DNA of 64,000 nt from Pseudarthrobacter sulfonivorans (GCF_014712225.1 NZ_JACXBW010000005.1:1-64000); one strand, 5' to 3'; shown: positions 52,422 to 62,800, counted from the first letter of the stretch. Numbers and translations: made by a program. The notes: generated by a model not told the origin, from the letters alone.

Positions 52422-53289
52422 CGCATCAACCGTATACGACCGCTTGACGGCGCCTCCAGCATCCGCGGACCGTGGTGAAGCCGTCTTTGTACTGTCGGAT
52501 CAGCCGGAAGTGCCCTTCGGCACAATCGATTTTGAGTTCAAAGAGGATGCCGACGGCAATCGCGTTCTAATTAGGATATGGCCAGTAGAAGGCACCCCGG
52601 CCAAGACGACCGTCTATCTCGTGTTTCACGGCGAATCGTTCAGATCAAATCCCCAGGGAGTGGGCCATTCTCTAGGCGAATGCACCATTCAGATAGCGTT
52701 CGCCGCGAAAGAGCAGGCTTCGTGTGCTGATACTCGAGGGAGAGCCGAGTTACTAAGTGCGGCTCCCCTGGACCGCTTGGGGATGTTCACGGATGCGCAG
52801 ATTGTCACTGTTTCGACAGATCCCGATGCTCCGGGAAACATAGATGGGGGCTTCATCTTCGTGATCGCACAGTCATCATCCGGGTGGTCGGCCGAGGGCG
52901 GGAAACGTACTTCATTCGCATTGCCGGAGATTGGTTCGCCAGGATACGGTCAAACCGATTCCTTCCAACCCACATCATGCATCGGGTCATGCGAAGAACC
53001 TCCGGCTTTCGAGTTTGCAGATAAGGACCTTTATCCTCTCGCTCCCCAGCGATCTCTTGCGTCATATACACGAGATGGCACTGTCAAACTGGGATCCGAA
53101 ACCCGTTTCGACGTTATTCGGCCCGATCCGCTGATCGAAGGTGCCCTGACTTGGGAGAAGATGGGGCGGGGGAGTATCAAGCCCGCCGGATCAATTACGG
53201 ACCTCCATAAAGAAGAACTCCAATCCCAACAGACCTTCTGGTTCGGAGTTATTGTGGATTGCTTCCGGGCTTTGCCCTCTGGCTCTTGA
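52321..53289 (+). CDS. Single-pass membrane protein of unknown family
   Basis: A 322-residue protein starting MEGADLEARQRIAPAVAI. One membrane helix (about 15-40), then an extracellular-type beta-rich region with FEFKEDADGNRVLIRIWPV and Cys pairs (GECTIQ, QASCAD; SCIGSCEE). The end LQSQQTFWFGVIVDCFRALPSGS looks as if a second, C-terminal membrane helix was lost by a frameshift near 53250. No family recognised. Confidence 0.6.
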   Translation: MEGADLEARQRIAPAVAILARLLILGALATLAIIASTVYDRLTAPPASADRGEAVFVLSDQPEVPFGTIDFEFKEDADGNRVLIRIWPVEGTPAKTTVYLVFHGESFRSNPQGVGHSLGECTIQIAFAAKEQASCADTRGRAELLSAAPLDRLGMFTDAQIVTVSTDPDAPGNIDGGFIFVIAQSSSGWSAEGGKRTSFALPEIGSPGYGQTDSFQPTSCIGSCEEPPAFEFADKDLYPLAPQRSLASYTRDGTVKLGSETRFDVIRPDPLIEGALTWEKMGRGSIKPAGSITDLHKEELQSQQTFWFGVIVDCFRALPSGS

Positions 53290-53384
53290 AATCCGGCACC
53301 TACGGCCTGACGAAGCTGTTGAACAATGCCGCAAGATTGTGGCCGGCGTACGTGCCGGGTAGGCGACGTCTGTAATTACCCGCC

Positions 53385-53815
53385 CGGCCACCCGTGATCA
53401 TCAACGACATGATGCACACGGTGCTGCGCCGCCGCGCGAACGGCGAATCCGTCGAGGACATCCGACGGACCTGACCATGCCCGCAGGCAAGGGCAAAAAA
53501 ACGTAGCCCGGCCAGCTTTTACCGTGCACTGGCCGAACACGCCAAGCGGCAGGCGCACTCCGAAGCCACCGAACAGGCCCACACCGAATTCGCCGTGCGA
53601 GGTGACTGGCTGCTAGACCGGCTCTCCGCACTTTCAAGTGCCTTCCCGTATCGAGGCCTCGGCACGTCGATTTCCCAAAACCAGTCCAGACGTGACGAAA
53701 AGGGTCCACATCTGCGCTTACGGCGCAGGGGTGCCGGATCAGCCGGCGATGCCGGCCGCCGCATCCGGTTCAGCCCAGTCGAGCGCAGCTACGACATGTC
53801 GTTCGTTGGGTAGGG
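53385..53815 (+). pseudogene. Mobile-element-type protein remnant
   Basis: IINDMMHTVLRRRANGESVEDIR, DLTMPAGKGKK (other frame) and SFYRALAEHAKRQAHSEATEQ can be joined by two frameshifts into one continuous protein of about 75 residues. The repeats of ALAEHAKRQ and a helix-turn-helix-like pattern suggest a resolvase or transposon-related protein, but I cannot name the family. Nothing supportable follows to 53840. Confidence 0.4.
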
Positions 53816-53843
53816 CCTGTTGCTCGGCAGCGGGTAGTCTGTC

Positions 53844-54338
53844 GTATGTGAAGCCGCCACGGCGGCGACACCCACCCCGACGCCGACCGCTGAGGCCTCC
53901 ACGCCCGACATCGAGATGACACCGCTGCCCGCGGCTCCCGGCGGTCCCGGCCAGGCCTCGGTCCCGCAGGGCTTCGCCGGCGGCGAGCCCATCCCTGACG
54001 CGGAGCTGGCCGGCAGCCCCACCGCCAAGCACATGCGCTACATCGCGAGCCGGCTTGACGGCTACCTCGCCGCGAACGGGGTCCCGGCCAACTGGGCACC
54101 CAGGGTTCATGAAGGCAACGTTGAAATGACGGAAGAAGAAGGTAAGGACTGCTGGTCGTACATCTCGGTGATCTACACCCAGGCCGAGCAGGACGCCTGG
54201 AACAACGACATCCGCACCCCGTACATGTGCTACCCGGACGGCAGCTACAAGCTCAGCGGCTGGAGCGAGAGCGGGGCCGACCCGAAGTACCACGACTTCA
54301 ACTCCAGCCTGGATACGAGTCCGGCAAGGCGTTTGTGA
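53844..54338 (+). pseudogene. Lipoprotein-like remnant lacking its signal peptide
   Basis: The frame opens after a TAG with EAATAATPTPTPTAEASTP, a linker typical of actinobacterial lipoproteins, followed by a compact domain GSPTAKHMRYIASRLDGYLA ... CWSYISVIYTQAEQDAW. The first ATG available is at 53916. The signal peptide and lipobox are absent, so the 5' end was lost. The domain has two cysteines and many aromatic residues; family unknown. Confidence 0.45.
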
Positions 54339-54579
54339 CCGGCTAGGCCGAAGGCTGAACGGCCCTGAGCCAGTGCCAACGGTTGAATTGGACGGCGTGG
54401 TGGTAACGCCGGTAACGGGTAACAGCGTTTCTGTTGTTACCCACGTTTGAGCATCCCTGCCACCGAGCAGACACCAGAAGGACTGGCAGTCGCAGCAGGG
54501 GGAGTCGCTTGCCGCCGTCATGGCCCGATCAGTGCGGGACCGGTCCGGTGTCCGGATGGGCCGACGCCGTCCGCACCCT

Positions 54580-54873
54580 GGAGGAGGCACTCCCCACCTG
54601 CCCCGGGACCAGCGGGAGCGGCACGTGCAGCTCATCCGCTTCGCCGTCCACGAGGAAATGAAGCATTTGGGCTGACCGTGGCCACGTCCTGAACCCCGAG
54701 CACAACTACGAGCTGCTCATCGACGAATCCGCCTACTCGGACGAAGATGACCTGCTCGAAAACGGCCAGGAAGAAAACCGGGAGCGTTGGGAGCTGCTCG
54801 CTAACACCGCAGCGTTCCACGGCGTCGCCGTCGACAACTCCGCCACCGTGCAGCAGACCAGCGCCGTCGCCTG
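54580..54873 (+). pseudogene. Fragments of two small acidic proteins
   Basis: ERHVQLIRFAVHEEMKHLG ends at about 54675, and GHVLNPEHNYELLIDESAY ... ENRERWELLANTAAFHG runs to a stop near 54873. Both read as ordinary coding sequence, but lie in different frames and lack starts. They resemble small plasmid or phage proteins. Confidence 0.35.
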
Positions 54874-54926
54874 AAACCACGAAAGGCCGCTCCAGATCGC
54901 TAGGGCGGCCTTTTGCATGGAACGGG

Positions 54927-55397
54927 TCAGCGCTTGGGTTTCACCAACACGGTCACGAGAAGAGCCAGGATCACGGTGGCCAGTGCAACCGGCAAGATGA
55001 TGTCGAAGGCGCCAGGTAAGCCCGAGTTGCCACCAGCCATAAAGCCAAGACAGGCAATCGCGCCCAGTGCGCCAAAGGATGCCACCAGCCACGGGGTCGC
55101 CCCGCCGCGCTTTCGCTGCTTGGCCAGGATGACAATTCCGGTGACGAGACATCCGATGGATCCGACGATGAGGAAGAAGTTCATCCACCCGTTGAAGGGT
55201 GAGCTGGCGCCGCTGTGCCTCGTGAAGAGGAACATGCATGCGGTGAAAATCCCGAAGACAGACATCACCAGGGCCACCACGCCTGTGGCGATGCGCAGTC
55301 CCGACGCAGGCAGTTTGGGCTGCCAGCCGGCAGGCGGGTAATACTGGCCGGCCGGGTAGGGATTTGTCTGCTGGCTGCCGGGGTGTTGGGTGTTCAA
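54927..55397 (-). CDS. Four-helix membrane protein with Pro/Tyr-rich N-terminus
   Basis: A 156-residue protein with TTG start at 55397 (AGGAGAACCA-TTG). N-terminal about 35 residues are Pro/Gln/Tyr-rich (PYPAGQYYPPAGWQPKLP), then four helices: GLRIATGVVALVMSVFGIF, MNFFLIVGSIGCLVTGIVIL, LVASFGALGAIACLGFM, FDIILPVALATVILALLVTVL. Similar architecture is common among actinobacterial DUF4190-like proteins. Function unknown. Confidence 0.75.
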   Translation of the reverse strand: MNTQHPGSQQTNPYPAGQYYPPAGWQPKLPASGLRIATGVVALVMSVFGIFTACMFLFTRHSGASSPFNGWMNFFLIVGSIGCLVTGIVILAKQRKRGGATPWLVASFGALGAIACLGFMAGGNSGLPGAFDIILPVALATVILALLVTVLVKPKR

Positions 55398-55526
55398 TGG
55401 TTCTCCTGCGCTCGGTGGATGTTCAAAGGGACGCCGCCTCCCCATCAGAGCAAGCAGAAGGACCCCCACGGGGTCAGTCTAGGCCGCCCGGGGAGCGTCT
55501 ACGCATGTCCCCCACACATGAGACAT

Positions 55527-56094
55527 ATGAGAGAAAGTTTCGATAAGCCCATCGCCCTCATCGACATGGACGGAAACTGGCTGCAGTGGGGTGTTCGCCT
55601 CAACGAAATCCTGCTGCGACTGGACCGTCGTTCCCGAACGTCGATGACGACAAGAGGAGCGGCTGGGATGACTTCGTCGGCACGGGCGGCGACCCGGCGG
55701 TACTGAAAGCCGCCATGAACCACCAAGATCTGTACGCGGATCTCGAGCCGGTTCCGAACTCGGTGGAATCCATCCTGGAGAATGGCCGATGAGGGGTGGG
55801 ACACCTTCCACTGCTCTACCCCGACGTGGACGAACCGGGGATGCGTTCCAGGGAAGCTTGCCGCCATCGACCAGTACTGGTACCGATGCGGTAGACCGGC
55901 TCATCCTCACCCACGACAAGACCACGGTCCATGGTGACGTCCTGATCGATGACAAAGGCATCATCACCGGCGCCGCGGTGCCTTCGTCGAAGCACCTGAT
56001 CCACGACCAGTCCGTGACCGGGGTACCGCGGGTGAGCGACTGGCGGGACAGCCACGGCCACGTCCACCCGCTGATTGACCGCGTCACAGTCTAG
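55527..56094 (+). pseudogene. 5'(3')-deoxyribonucleotidase (NT5C-like) remnant
   Basis: Frames joined in order give KPIALIDMDGNWLQWGVRLNE (HAD motif I DxDG), SFPNVDDDKRSGWDDFVGTG, EGWDTFHCSTPTWTN, then GKLAAIDQYWYR and DAVDRLILTHDKTTVHGDVLIDDK (motif IV). At least three frameshifts (about 55620, 55790, 55880) break it. Complete order of HAD motifs supports the family; the enzyme would dephosphorylate dNMPs. Confidence 0.75.
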
Positions 56095-56576
56095 ATTCGA
56101 CACCCTCGAAGGGGCTGTACCGCTACCGGCGGCGCGGCAGTCAGGTTGTCGCCGGCGGTAGTGGCGCCGAAAAGCCAACGTCCAAAACCGTCGTGGAGTT
56201 CCGCGCACCCGGCAATTCGATGAACGCCACGGGGTCCTGAAGCGCCCCTGACGGGACGCGAACTTACACGGGAGAGCTCCCGCTGATGAATGCCGGCGGG
56301 ACTTAAGGCGTGTCCTACGAGATGCCCGGGCTACCCCCGTGAGCATCACGGTGACCAATCAGGGTGGCACAGGATCTCCGCGTCTCGGGTTTTGCCGGGC
56401 ACTGTTGGCTGCCATATCCGCGTGGACGGGCGGCTGGTTTCTGAAGAAAGCGCCAAAGGATCCCACTCGTCGGTGACCTGCAAAGCGTCGGCACACTGGT
56501 AAAACGGTGTTTGCGGACACTGATTTGCAGTGACAGATGCAGAATTGCGGTTTTCCATAAGAGCCGCCGGAAACAA

Positions 56577-57177
56577 GCTGCCGGCCGACCAGCTGGGATG
56601 CCCACTCCCTGGAGGTGGGCATGATCTGCATGGTGCCGATGGCGCCAGCCGAGGAGGTGACGTTCTGGCGGAAGGTGGACTCCTGCATCGCGAACGCCAG
56701 CCCCAAGGACGGATCGACGCCCATACGGCGAGCAGTGTCCGCAACCATGGCCTTCAGCTCGACCGAGGACGGGGTCGAGGAGGGCGCGGAGGGGGCGATC
56801 GCGCTGAGCGTGTCCCCCGCCTTGACGGTGTGGGTGGACGCGGTCGTAGGCTGCGACGGGGCGGGCTATTGTGCCGGGGCGGCATTCGTGCCGGGCCCGA
56901 CGTTGATCTTCTGGCCCGGGTAAATGACCGTGCCCATGCCCATGTTGTTCGCGGCGAAAATGGCCGCAAGGGTGACGCCGTGCCTGGCGGCAATACCCCT
57001 CAAAGTGTCACCGGAGCGGACGGTGTAGGTTCCCGACAGGGAGGCCTGCATAGGTGTAGCATAGGCGACTTGGGTCGCGGCGTGGGCGGCGGTTCCGCTG
57101 ATCAGACTGGACAGGACGACGGCGGACATGGCCCCGGCGGTGACGGCGGCGCTGAGGCGCCGGACAGGATGACTCAT
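56577..57177 (-). pseudogene. LysM plus lytic transglycosylase gene with internal amber codon
   Basis: The start MSHPVRRLSAAVTAGAMSAV at 57177 has a signal peptide ending AAHA, followed by a LysM domain (TYTVRSGDTLRGIAARHG). A TAG at 56866-56868 interrupts, but the same frame continues through HTVKAGDTLSAIA (second LysM start) and an SLT domain with FAMQESTFRQN (catalytic Glu), SSAGAIGTMQIMP. The 3' part after ASQLVGRQL is lost. Such enzymes cleave peptidoglycan (Rpf/MltE-like). The gap 56095-56576 shows no other gene. Confidence 0.75.
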
Positions 57178-57434
57178 GGGTTCCTCAAAGATGATTTCGG
57201 GCGCTGCCGGGGCCCTGGCGGGATCCGGGGCGGCCGGTGCAGTGGAAGACCACCGGCAGAGAAATCCGACGGTGCCCCGGGCAGTCTTCCGCCGCGGCTG
57301 CGGGGTCAACTGAGAATATGTGTGCGGTGTCGCCGATTTCCCTCACCGGCTGAATTTCACCCCCGGGTTCACCCCTTGACCGAACGGATCGTAAGACCCT
57401 TGTCCTTGGTCAAGGGGAGGTCCATACTGCGAAA

Positions 57435-57755
57435 ATGGACGAGTCAGAGCGTTTGGCAAACGTACAAAAGGCTAATCTCGATGCTGCCAGGGCAGCACGT
57501 CACGAAAAATCCCATGCACCGGCGGCTTCAGCATTCGGAATCTGCATCGGCACCATCGGCGCCGCCATCATCGCCCTCGTTCTGAAGAACGCCAAGGCGA
57601 ATTGCTTCACGCTTTTGGGTCCCCCGAAGACTGATACTTGGTGCGTCACGGTCAAGGCAATAGACGCAAACGACATCACGTACTGGATAATCGGCGCAAT
57701 TCTGGGTGCCGTCGTCTATGGGCTCGTGTACCTGTATTACTACTACGTCGACTAA
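57435..57755 (+). CDS. Small two-helix membrane protein
   Basis: A 106-residue protein with helices SAFGICIGTIGAAIIALVL and ITYWIIGAILGAVVYGLVYLYYYYVD at its C-terminus. A GGGGAGG lies 14 bases before the ATG, a little far. No family recognised. Confidence 0.65.
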   Translation: MDESERLANVQKANLDAARAARHEKSHAPAASAFGICIGTIGAAIIALVLKNAKANCFTLLGPPKTDTWCVTVKAIDANDITYWIIGAILGAVVYGLVYLYYYYVD

Positions 57756-57769
57756 GAACGCATTCAGAG

Positions 57770-58111
57770 TCAGGCCACGCCCCGGCGGGTGATCCGATCG
57801 GCCATGTAGGTTGCGTACAGCTCCCGGCCCGTGGGCAGGACGATCATCTGAACCGTCACGATCAGGGCCACCGCGATCCAGTAGGAGGCGGCCGCGTTGC
57901 CGTCGATGGCGCCAATCTTTTCCAGCCACGGCAGGATCAGTCCGTCCAGCCAGTGGGTCAGCGGAAAGTGCGCCATCAGCACCACGCCCGAGGCCAAGAA
58001 GCGGATCTGGTTGATGAAGATGCCGCCGTCCCGGACGCACCGGAAGAGGGAGACGCCCGAGACGGTCACCACAATGATGCCCACAACGACGGTCAGAATG
58101 GGGTAGATCAA
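57770..58111 (-). CDS. Three-helix membrane protein
   Basis: A 113-residue protein: helices IYPILTVVVGIIVVTVSGV, FLASGVVLMAHFPLTHWL and AASYWIAVALIVTVQMIVL, then ELYATYMADRITRRGVA. Convergent with the previous small gene, 15 bases apart. Family unknown. Confidence 0.7.
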   Translation of the reverse strand: MIYPILTVVVGIIVVTVSGVSLFRCVRDGGIFINQIRFLASGVVLMAHFPLTHWLDGLILPWLEKIGAIDGNAAASYWIAVALIVTVQMIVLPTGRELYATYMADRITRRGVA

Positions 58112-58179
58112 AGGGGTCCTCCAGCGCTGGTGCGGTCATCGGGAAACATGCGTAGACCGGCGCACGGCTCTCCGCACAC

Positions 58180-58509
58180 ATGAGCGGCATGGACGTGACC
58201 TCAATCGCCACCGAATACATGCTCACCCCTTCCGGGACGGACCTGGACACCCGGAGCATCCGGTCCTTTGGCGTTCGGGTGCAGCGCCGCGGGCCCGATC
58301 TCTGGGCACTGCTGAGCCTCGGCCAGATCTGGAACGGCACCGAATGGCAGTACGACTACCCGGCCGATGAGCAGGACGCCGCTTTCCGCCGTCTTTGCCT
58401 GCGGGACCTGAATACCTCGCTGGAGGTCGGTGCCGGACTTCCCGACACGGTGCTGGTCGCCGGGAAGACGTGGGCCCAGTGGCAGGAAGGGACCGCGTTG
58501 ACTCATTGA
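58180..58509 (+). CDS. Hypothetical acidic protein
   Basis: A 109-residue protein: SRSIRSFGVRVQRRGPDLWALLSLGQIWNG-like sequence with an even Trp pattern (WNGTEWQYDYPADEQ, WAQWQEG). No domain recognised. It ends in the direct repeats of the adjacent insertion sequence, so the last residues may be foreign. Confidence 0.55.
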   Translation: MSGMDVTSIATEYMLTPSGTDLDTRSIRSFGVRVQRRGPDLWALLSLGQIWNGTEWQYDYPADEQDAAFRRLCLRDLNTSLEVGAGLPDTVLVAGKTWAQWQEGTALTH

Positions 58510-58562
58510 AAACCTCCGCGTAGCCGGATACGTTGCCTCATTTGAAAACCGCCGCGTAGCGG
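58505..58562 (+). repeat. Pair of 22-bp direct repeats at the IS end
   Basis: TTGAAAACCTCCGCGTAGCC near 58505 and TTGAAAACCGCCGCGTAGCG near 58542 differ at two or three positions, spacing 37 bases. They flank the left end of the ISNCY-like transposase gene and probably form its transposase-binding end. Confidence 0.6.
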
Positions 58563-58607
58563 CGTGGTTTCCGACCGGGGCGGCGGTTGGGGGCTATGCC
58601 CGTTTTC

Positions 58608-59541
58608 ATGGAGCTAACAATGGGCCAGCGTCAGGCTGTGACAAAGAAGAAAGCCCTCGCGTATAAGAGCGCGGATCGTGCCGGGAAGTCCCGGATCCTG
58701 AACGAGCTGGTCGAGCTGACTGGTTGGCACCGCGACTATGCCAGGACCGCACTGCGGGAGGCTCTGGTCCTGAAGGCCGTCAGGCCCAGACCGGGCCGGA
58801 AGCTGGTTTACGGCCCTGACCTTCTGCCTCCGCTGATCATGTGCTGGGCTGTGCTGCGGGCTCCTGCCGGCAGGCTGCTGGCCCCGATGCTGCCGGTCCT
58901 GGTGCCGCTGTTGCGCCGGGACAAAGAGCTTGAGATCACCGATGCGCAGGCGGACCTGCTGATGCGCATGAGCGCGGCGACCATCGACCGTAAACTGGCC
59001 GGCGAACGGGCAAAACTGTTCCCGCGGGGTAGGTCCCACACCAAGCCCGGCACACTCTTGAAATCCCAGATCCCGGTCCGCACCTGGGCCGAGTGGGACG
59101 ACGCAGTCCCGGGTTTCGTCGAGATCGATCTGGTCGGTCACGAAGGGGGCAACAGCTTCGGCGAATTCTGCTTCACCCTGACAGTGACCGATGTTTCCAC
59201 CGGCTGGACGGTGAACCGGTCGGTGCGGAACAAGGCGGCCAGATGGGTCTTCGAGGCCCTTGAGTACGTCACCGCGGTGTTCCCGTTCCCGATCATCGGG
59301 ATCGATTCAGACAACGGCTCGGAGTTCATCAATGACAATCTGCTCGCCTACTGCCATGCCCAGCAGATCACGTTCACCCGGTCCCGGCCGGGGAACCAGA
59401 ACGACGGTGCCCACGTCGAGCAGAAGAACTGGCCACGGGTCAGGGAACTCGTCGGTTATCTCCGTTACGACACCGCCGCGGAGCTGGGGAAACTCAACGA
59501 GATCTGGGAGCTGGACCGGATCCTGACCAACTATCTGCTGC
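58608..59541 (+). pseudogene. ISNCY-like DDE transposase, truncated by IS110
   Basis: The transposase starts MELTMGQRQAVTKKKALAYK with an N-terminal helix-turn-helix (LVELTGWHRDYARTALREAL), and has DDE residues in GFVEIDLVGHEGG, GIDSDNGSEFIND and HVEQKNW. Related proteins are about 400-420 residues; this one is continuous up to NYLL (about 310 residues), then frames change at the IS110 junction. Confidence 0.8.
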
Positions 59542-59590
59542 CCCGGCGTGGCCGCTGCAGCCGCCGCTGCTCACGAAAGAGAAGAAGATC

Positions 59591-60833
59591 ATGGAAGTGC
59601 TGCACTATCGGTGCGCGGGAATGGATATCAGCAAACGGGACGCGAAAGTCTGCGTGCGCGTCCCGGCCGCCAGGCACAACACATTTACAAAAGTCATCAC
59701 CGTCACCGGTGCCATGACCCACGAAATCGTTGAATTGCGAAACTACCTGATGGCCGAAAAGGTCACCCTGGTGGTCATGGAAGCGACCGGGGACTACTGG
59801 AAGCCCTTCTACTACCTGCTCGATCCAATGCTGAACGTGATCCTAGTCAACGCCCGCCACGCGAGAAATCTCCCCGGCCGCAAAACGGATGTTTCGGACG
59901 CCCAGTGGCTTGCCGAACTTGGAGCCCATGGACTTGTCCGGGCCTCCTTCGTCCCTCCGGAACATATCCGCCAGTTACGTGATCTCACCAGATCCCGAAC
60001 CATCTTCGTCGCCGAGAGAAGCCGAGAGATTCAACGCGTCGAGAAACTGCTCGAGGACGCCAGCATCAAGATCTCATCGGTCGCCACTCGTACATTAGGC
60101 GTTTCCGGCAGGGCCATGCGTGAGGCGCTCATCGCCGGTGAACGCGACCCGTTGTTGTTGGCAGACCTGGCCCGCGGACGACTCAAAAACAAAACAGCCC
60201 AGCTCGCTGAGGCCCTCGATGGCCGGTTTAACGACCACCACGCCTACGCAGCACAGATGCACCTGGACCACATCGATTCGCTCGACAAAAGGATCAGCAG
60301 CCTCAGTGACCGCATCGATTTGGTGATAGCCCCGCTGGCCTGGTGCGTCGACCTGCTCACATCAATTCCCGGTGTCAGCAAGACCGTCGCGGAAATCATC
60401 GTCGCTGAAACGGGGGCTGACATGGCCCAGTTCCCCACCGCTGCTCACCTTGCGTCGTGGGCGGGCGTTTGCCCGGGACACAATGAATCTGCTGGCAAGA
60501 TCAAATCCAGTCAGGCACGCCCCGGAAACACCCACCTCAAAGGCGCACTCGGCATAGCCGCCATGGGCAGCAGTCAGAACCAACGGCACGTTCTGGCCAT
60601 CACGCTACAAGCGGCTGACATCACGCAGAGGGCCGATGAGGGCATTAGTGGCAATCGAGCATTCCATGATCGTCACCGTCTGGCACATGCTCAGTACCGG
60701 CACAGTGTTCGAAGACCTAGGCTCCGACCACTTCCAGAGAACCCACCGCAGAACGACCGAGCGCCACGCCGTCAGCCAACTCCACCAACTTGGCTACGAC
60801 GTCCAACTCACACCCACCGCCCCGAGAACCTAG
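59591..60833 (+). pseudogene. IS110-family transposase, frame-shifted near its end
   Basis: ATG 59591 behind AAAGAGAAG. MEVLHYRCAGMDISKRDAKV opens the DEDD domain (GMDISK), with VVMEATGDYWKPFYY and DVSDAQWLAELGAHGLV in order; the C-terminal transposase_20 region TSIPGVSKTVAEIIVAETG and ASWAGVCPGHNESAGK follows. At about 60590-60640 the frame shifts; the tail ALVAIEHSMIVTVWHMLS ... QLHQLGYDVQL continues in another frame to 60833. Without the shift it would be about 413 residues, normal for the family. Confidence 0.85.
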
Positions 60834-60979
60834 ACAAAATCGCCCACGCACACCGCCGTACTACGACGGTGCGCTCAGTGCTGCCACCGAATCAAGCGGG
60901 TGCATCCCGAACCCTTTATTTTCACGTCAGGCAACAGGGGGACGATCCCTGTCCCCTCGCTTGGTCAGCCGCGTCTGAA

Positions 60980-61428
60980 GCCGCCTGCGACCATCTTTGA
61001 TCTCGCCGCAGCCATCCTGGTCCGCACGGGGGAGACCACGACCCATGACACTCTATAAGCTCGCCTACTATTGCCAGGCGTGGCACCTGGTGTGGGAGGA
61101 CAAACTGCTCGCTGACGCCGACTTCCATGCTTGGGGCTCAGGGCCGGTGAACCCGGACCTGCATGCGTCCCACCGCGGCACGTTCAAAATCAGTGAGGTG
61201 CCCGGCAACCCTGACATCTTCGATGAGGACGAGAAACGAGAGTACCGACAATGTTGTCCGTAACTACGGAGGGTTCCGGGCGCTCGAGTTGAGCGGGATC
61301 GTCAGGAACGAGGACCCGTGGAGCCGGGCCAGCAGGGCCGCCTGATCGAGGTGGACCGCATGCAGTCCTACTTCGTGGAACTGGACGGTGAGCCGGACGC
61401 GACAGAGGATGCCGCTGAGGTGGTCTAG
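60980..61428 (+). pseudogene. Panacea-domain (DUF4065/SocA-like) gene with frameshifts
   Basis: FDLAAAILVRTGETTT, then MTLYKLAYYCQAWHLVWEDK and AWGSGPVNPDLHASHRGTF, then NVVRNYGGFRALELSG, are consecutive parts of the Panacea domain, which is found in antitoxins and phage-encoded proteins. Frame changes at about 61043, 61235 and 61320. No toxin partner is visible beside it. Confidence 0.75.
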
Positions 61429-61880
61429 GCGCTGAAAACGTTCACCGTGGTCGTATGCGGGCCCGTGGCATAGGCAGCTTCAAGGCTGTAGGTCCCGGTG
61501 GTTGTTCCCTCCGGGATGGTCAGGACCCCGTCAAAGTTACCCTTGTCGTCCGCCACAGTCCCGGCAGGTGCACAGATAGCGGTCCCTTCAGCGGACCGCA
61601 ACGTAACGGTCGCCTTTGCGCCTGCCTCCCAACCGCCGCCACTGACCGCCCAGTCCAGGCCGGCCATCATGGATGAGTTCGCCGCGACGACCCGGGCCGC
61701 GTAAGCCTTGGCTTCCACTTCCTCCTTGGCCTTCTCCATGGCACTCACGGGCCCTACCGCCTGCCCGGCGGAGCCTTCGGCGGCCTGTTCGGCGACCGTC
61801 CCGGTGACGGCTTCGACGGTGCAGCCGGTCGAGAGCATGGCAGTGGCCACCAGGACGGCGGTCAGGATGGTCTTCTTCAT
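61425..61880 (-). CDS. Lipoprotein of unknown function
   Basis: A 151-residue lipoprotein: MKKTILTAVLVATAMLSTGC with the lipobox LSTGC, start at 61880 behind AAAGG. The mature part has an Ala/Glu-rich helix (EKAKEEVEAKAYAARVV) and a beta domain WAVSGGGWEAGAKATVTLRS ... GTYSLEAAYATGPHTT, like a small Ig-type module. No family recognised. Confidence 0.8.
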   Translation of the reverse strand: MKKTILTAVLVATAMLSTGCTVEAVTGTVAEQAAEGSAGQAVGPVSAMEKAKEEVEAKAYAARVVAANSSMMAGLDWAVSGGGWEAGAKATVTLRSAEGTAICAPAGTVADDKGNFDGVLTIPEGTTTGTYSLEAAYATGPHTTTVNVFSA

Positions 61881-61988
61881 GGGGTTACCTTTCGTCGGGC
61901 TCGCCGGTGGGGCCTCACCAAGGAACATGCGTAGAGGACCAACCTTGGGGTGGCAGTTGGTCTCTGGCCGGCGCTGTAAGTTCATTTC

Positions 61989-62800
61989 ATGGACGATGAT
62001 CAGGAATGGCAGGCACGGCTGCTCAGGTGCTTCACCGCCGCCCGCGATTGGGAGCAGCGGCTGGCTGCTCCTGAATCACCCGAGCCCGGTAGTTCCCTGG
62101 CGGGGGACGATCAGGGCTTGGTCACGGCACCGGTGCGAACGGCGGTGTGGTCCGGGCTGCTTTCAGCCGTTGATCATCTGGCTCTCATGGCCGATCTCGC
62201 CAGGGATGAGCTGAACATGCGGCCCACGTCTCTCTACACTCCGGCGCGCGCGGCGCTTTTGGGAGCCTCCCAGGCGGTATGGGTTCTTACCGGCACCGGG
62301 AGATCCGCAGGGCACGGGCACTGTCCATTGCGGAGGACGAGCGGCTCAAGCACCGGACGTTCCTAAAGGATTACGCGAATGATAGCCACGTGAAGGACAA
62401 CTTCAGCCAGGAGTTCATAGCCGACCTGAACAGTCAGATCTCGAAACTGACCAAAGAGATCGCGCGTATCCGGGTGCTGCAAAAAGAACTCCCTAAGATC
62501 GACGCCGAAGCCACGACCATGATGAGGGAAGCCGCCGCTCACCTGACCAGTACGGCGCCCGTCGTCGACCAATGGATGCGGCTCGCCTTCGCCTACGAAT
62601 GGCGGGTCGCCAGCGCGGCGGCCCACGGTCGGTCATGGCCGGTGTTCGTCCGCAAGACTGAGAAGACGAAGACCGCAGACGGGGAGCTGCGCAGCTTCAC
62701 CACCTCCGCTGGGGAGCTGGGACGGTCAGTGGGTGCCGCCACCTTGATGACCAGTGAGGCATGGCGCCTGTGGGATCTGCGCCGGATCAACCACCTCTAG
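61989..62800 (+). pseudogene. Hypothetical protein gene with one frameshift
   Basis: ATG 61989. The first frame reads WQARLLRCFTAARDWEQRLA ... LLGASQAVWVL; a frameshift at about 62290-62320 leads to REIRRARALSIAEDERLKHR, then NSQISKLTKEIARIRVLQKE (coiled coil) and FAYEWRVASAAAHGRSW. The joined product would be about 270 residues, seen in Arthrobacter-type genomes as an uncharacterised protein (from memory). Family and function unknown. Confidence 0.65.

Noticed and set aside
54403..54440. Counting the GTAAC cluster as a seventh SARP-type site
   Set aside because: Spacing is 9 and 7, not 11, and no intact gene follows; kept only as a weak observation.
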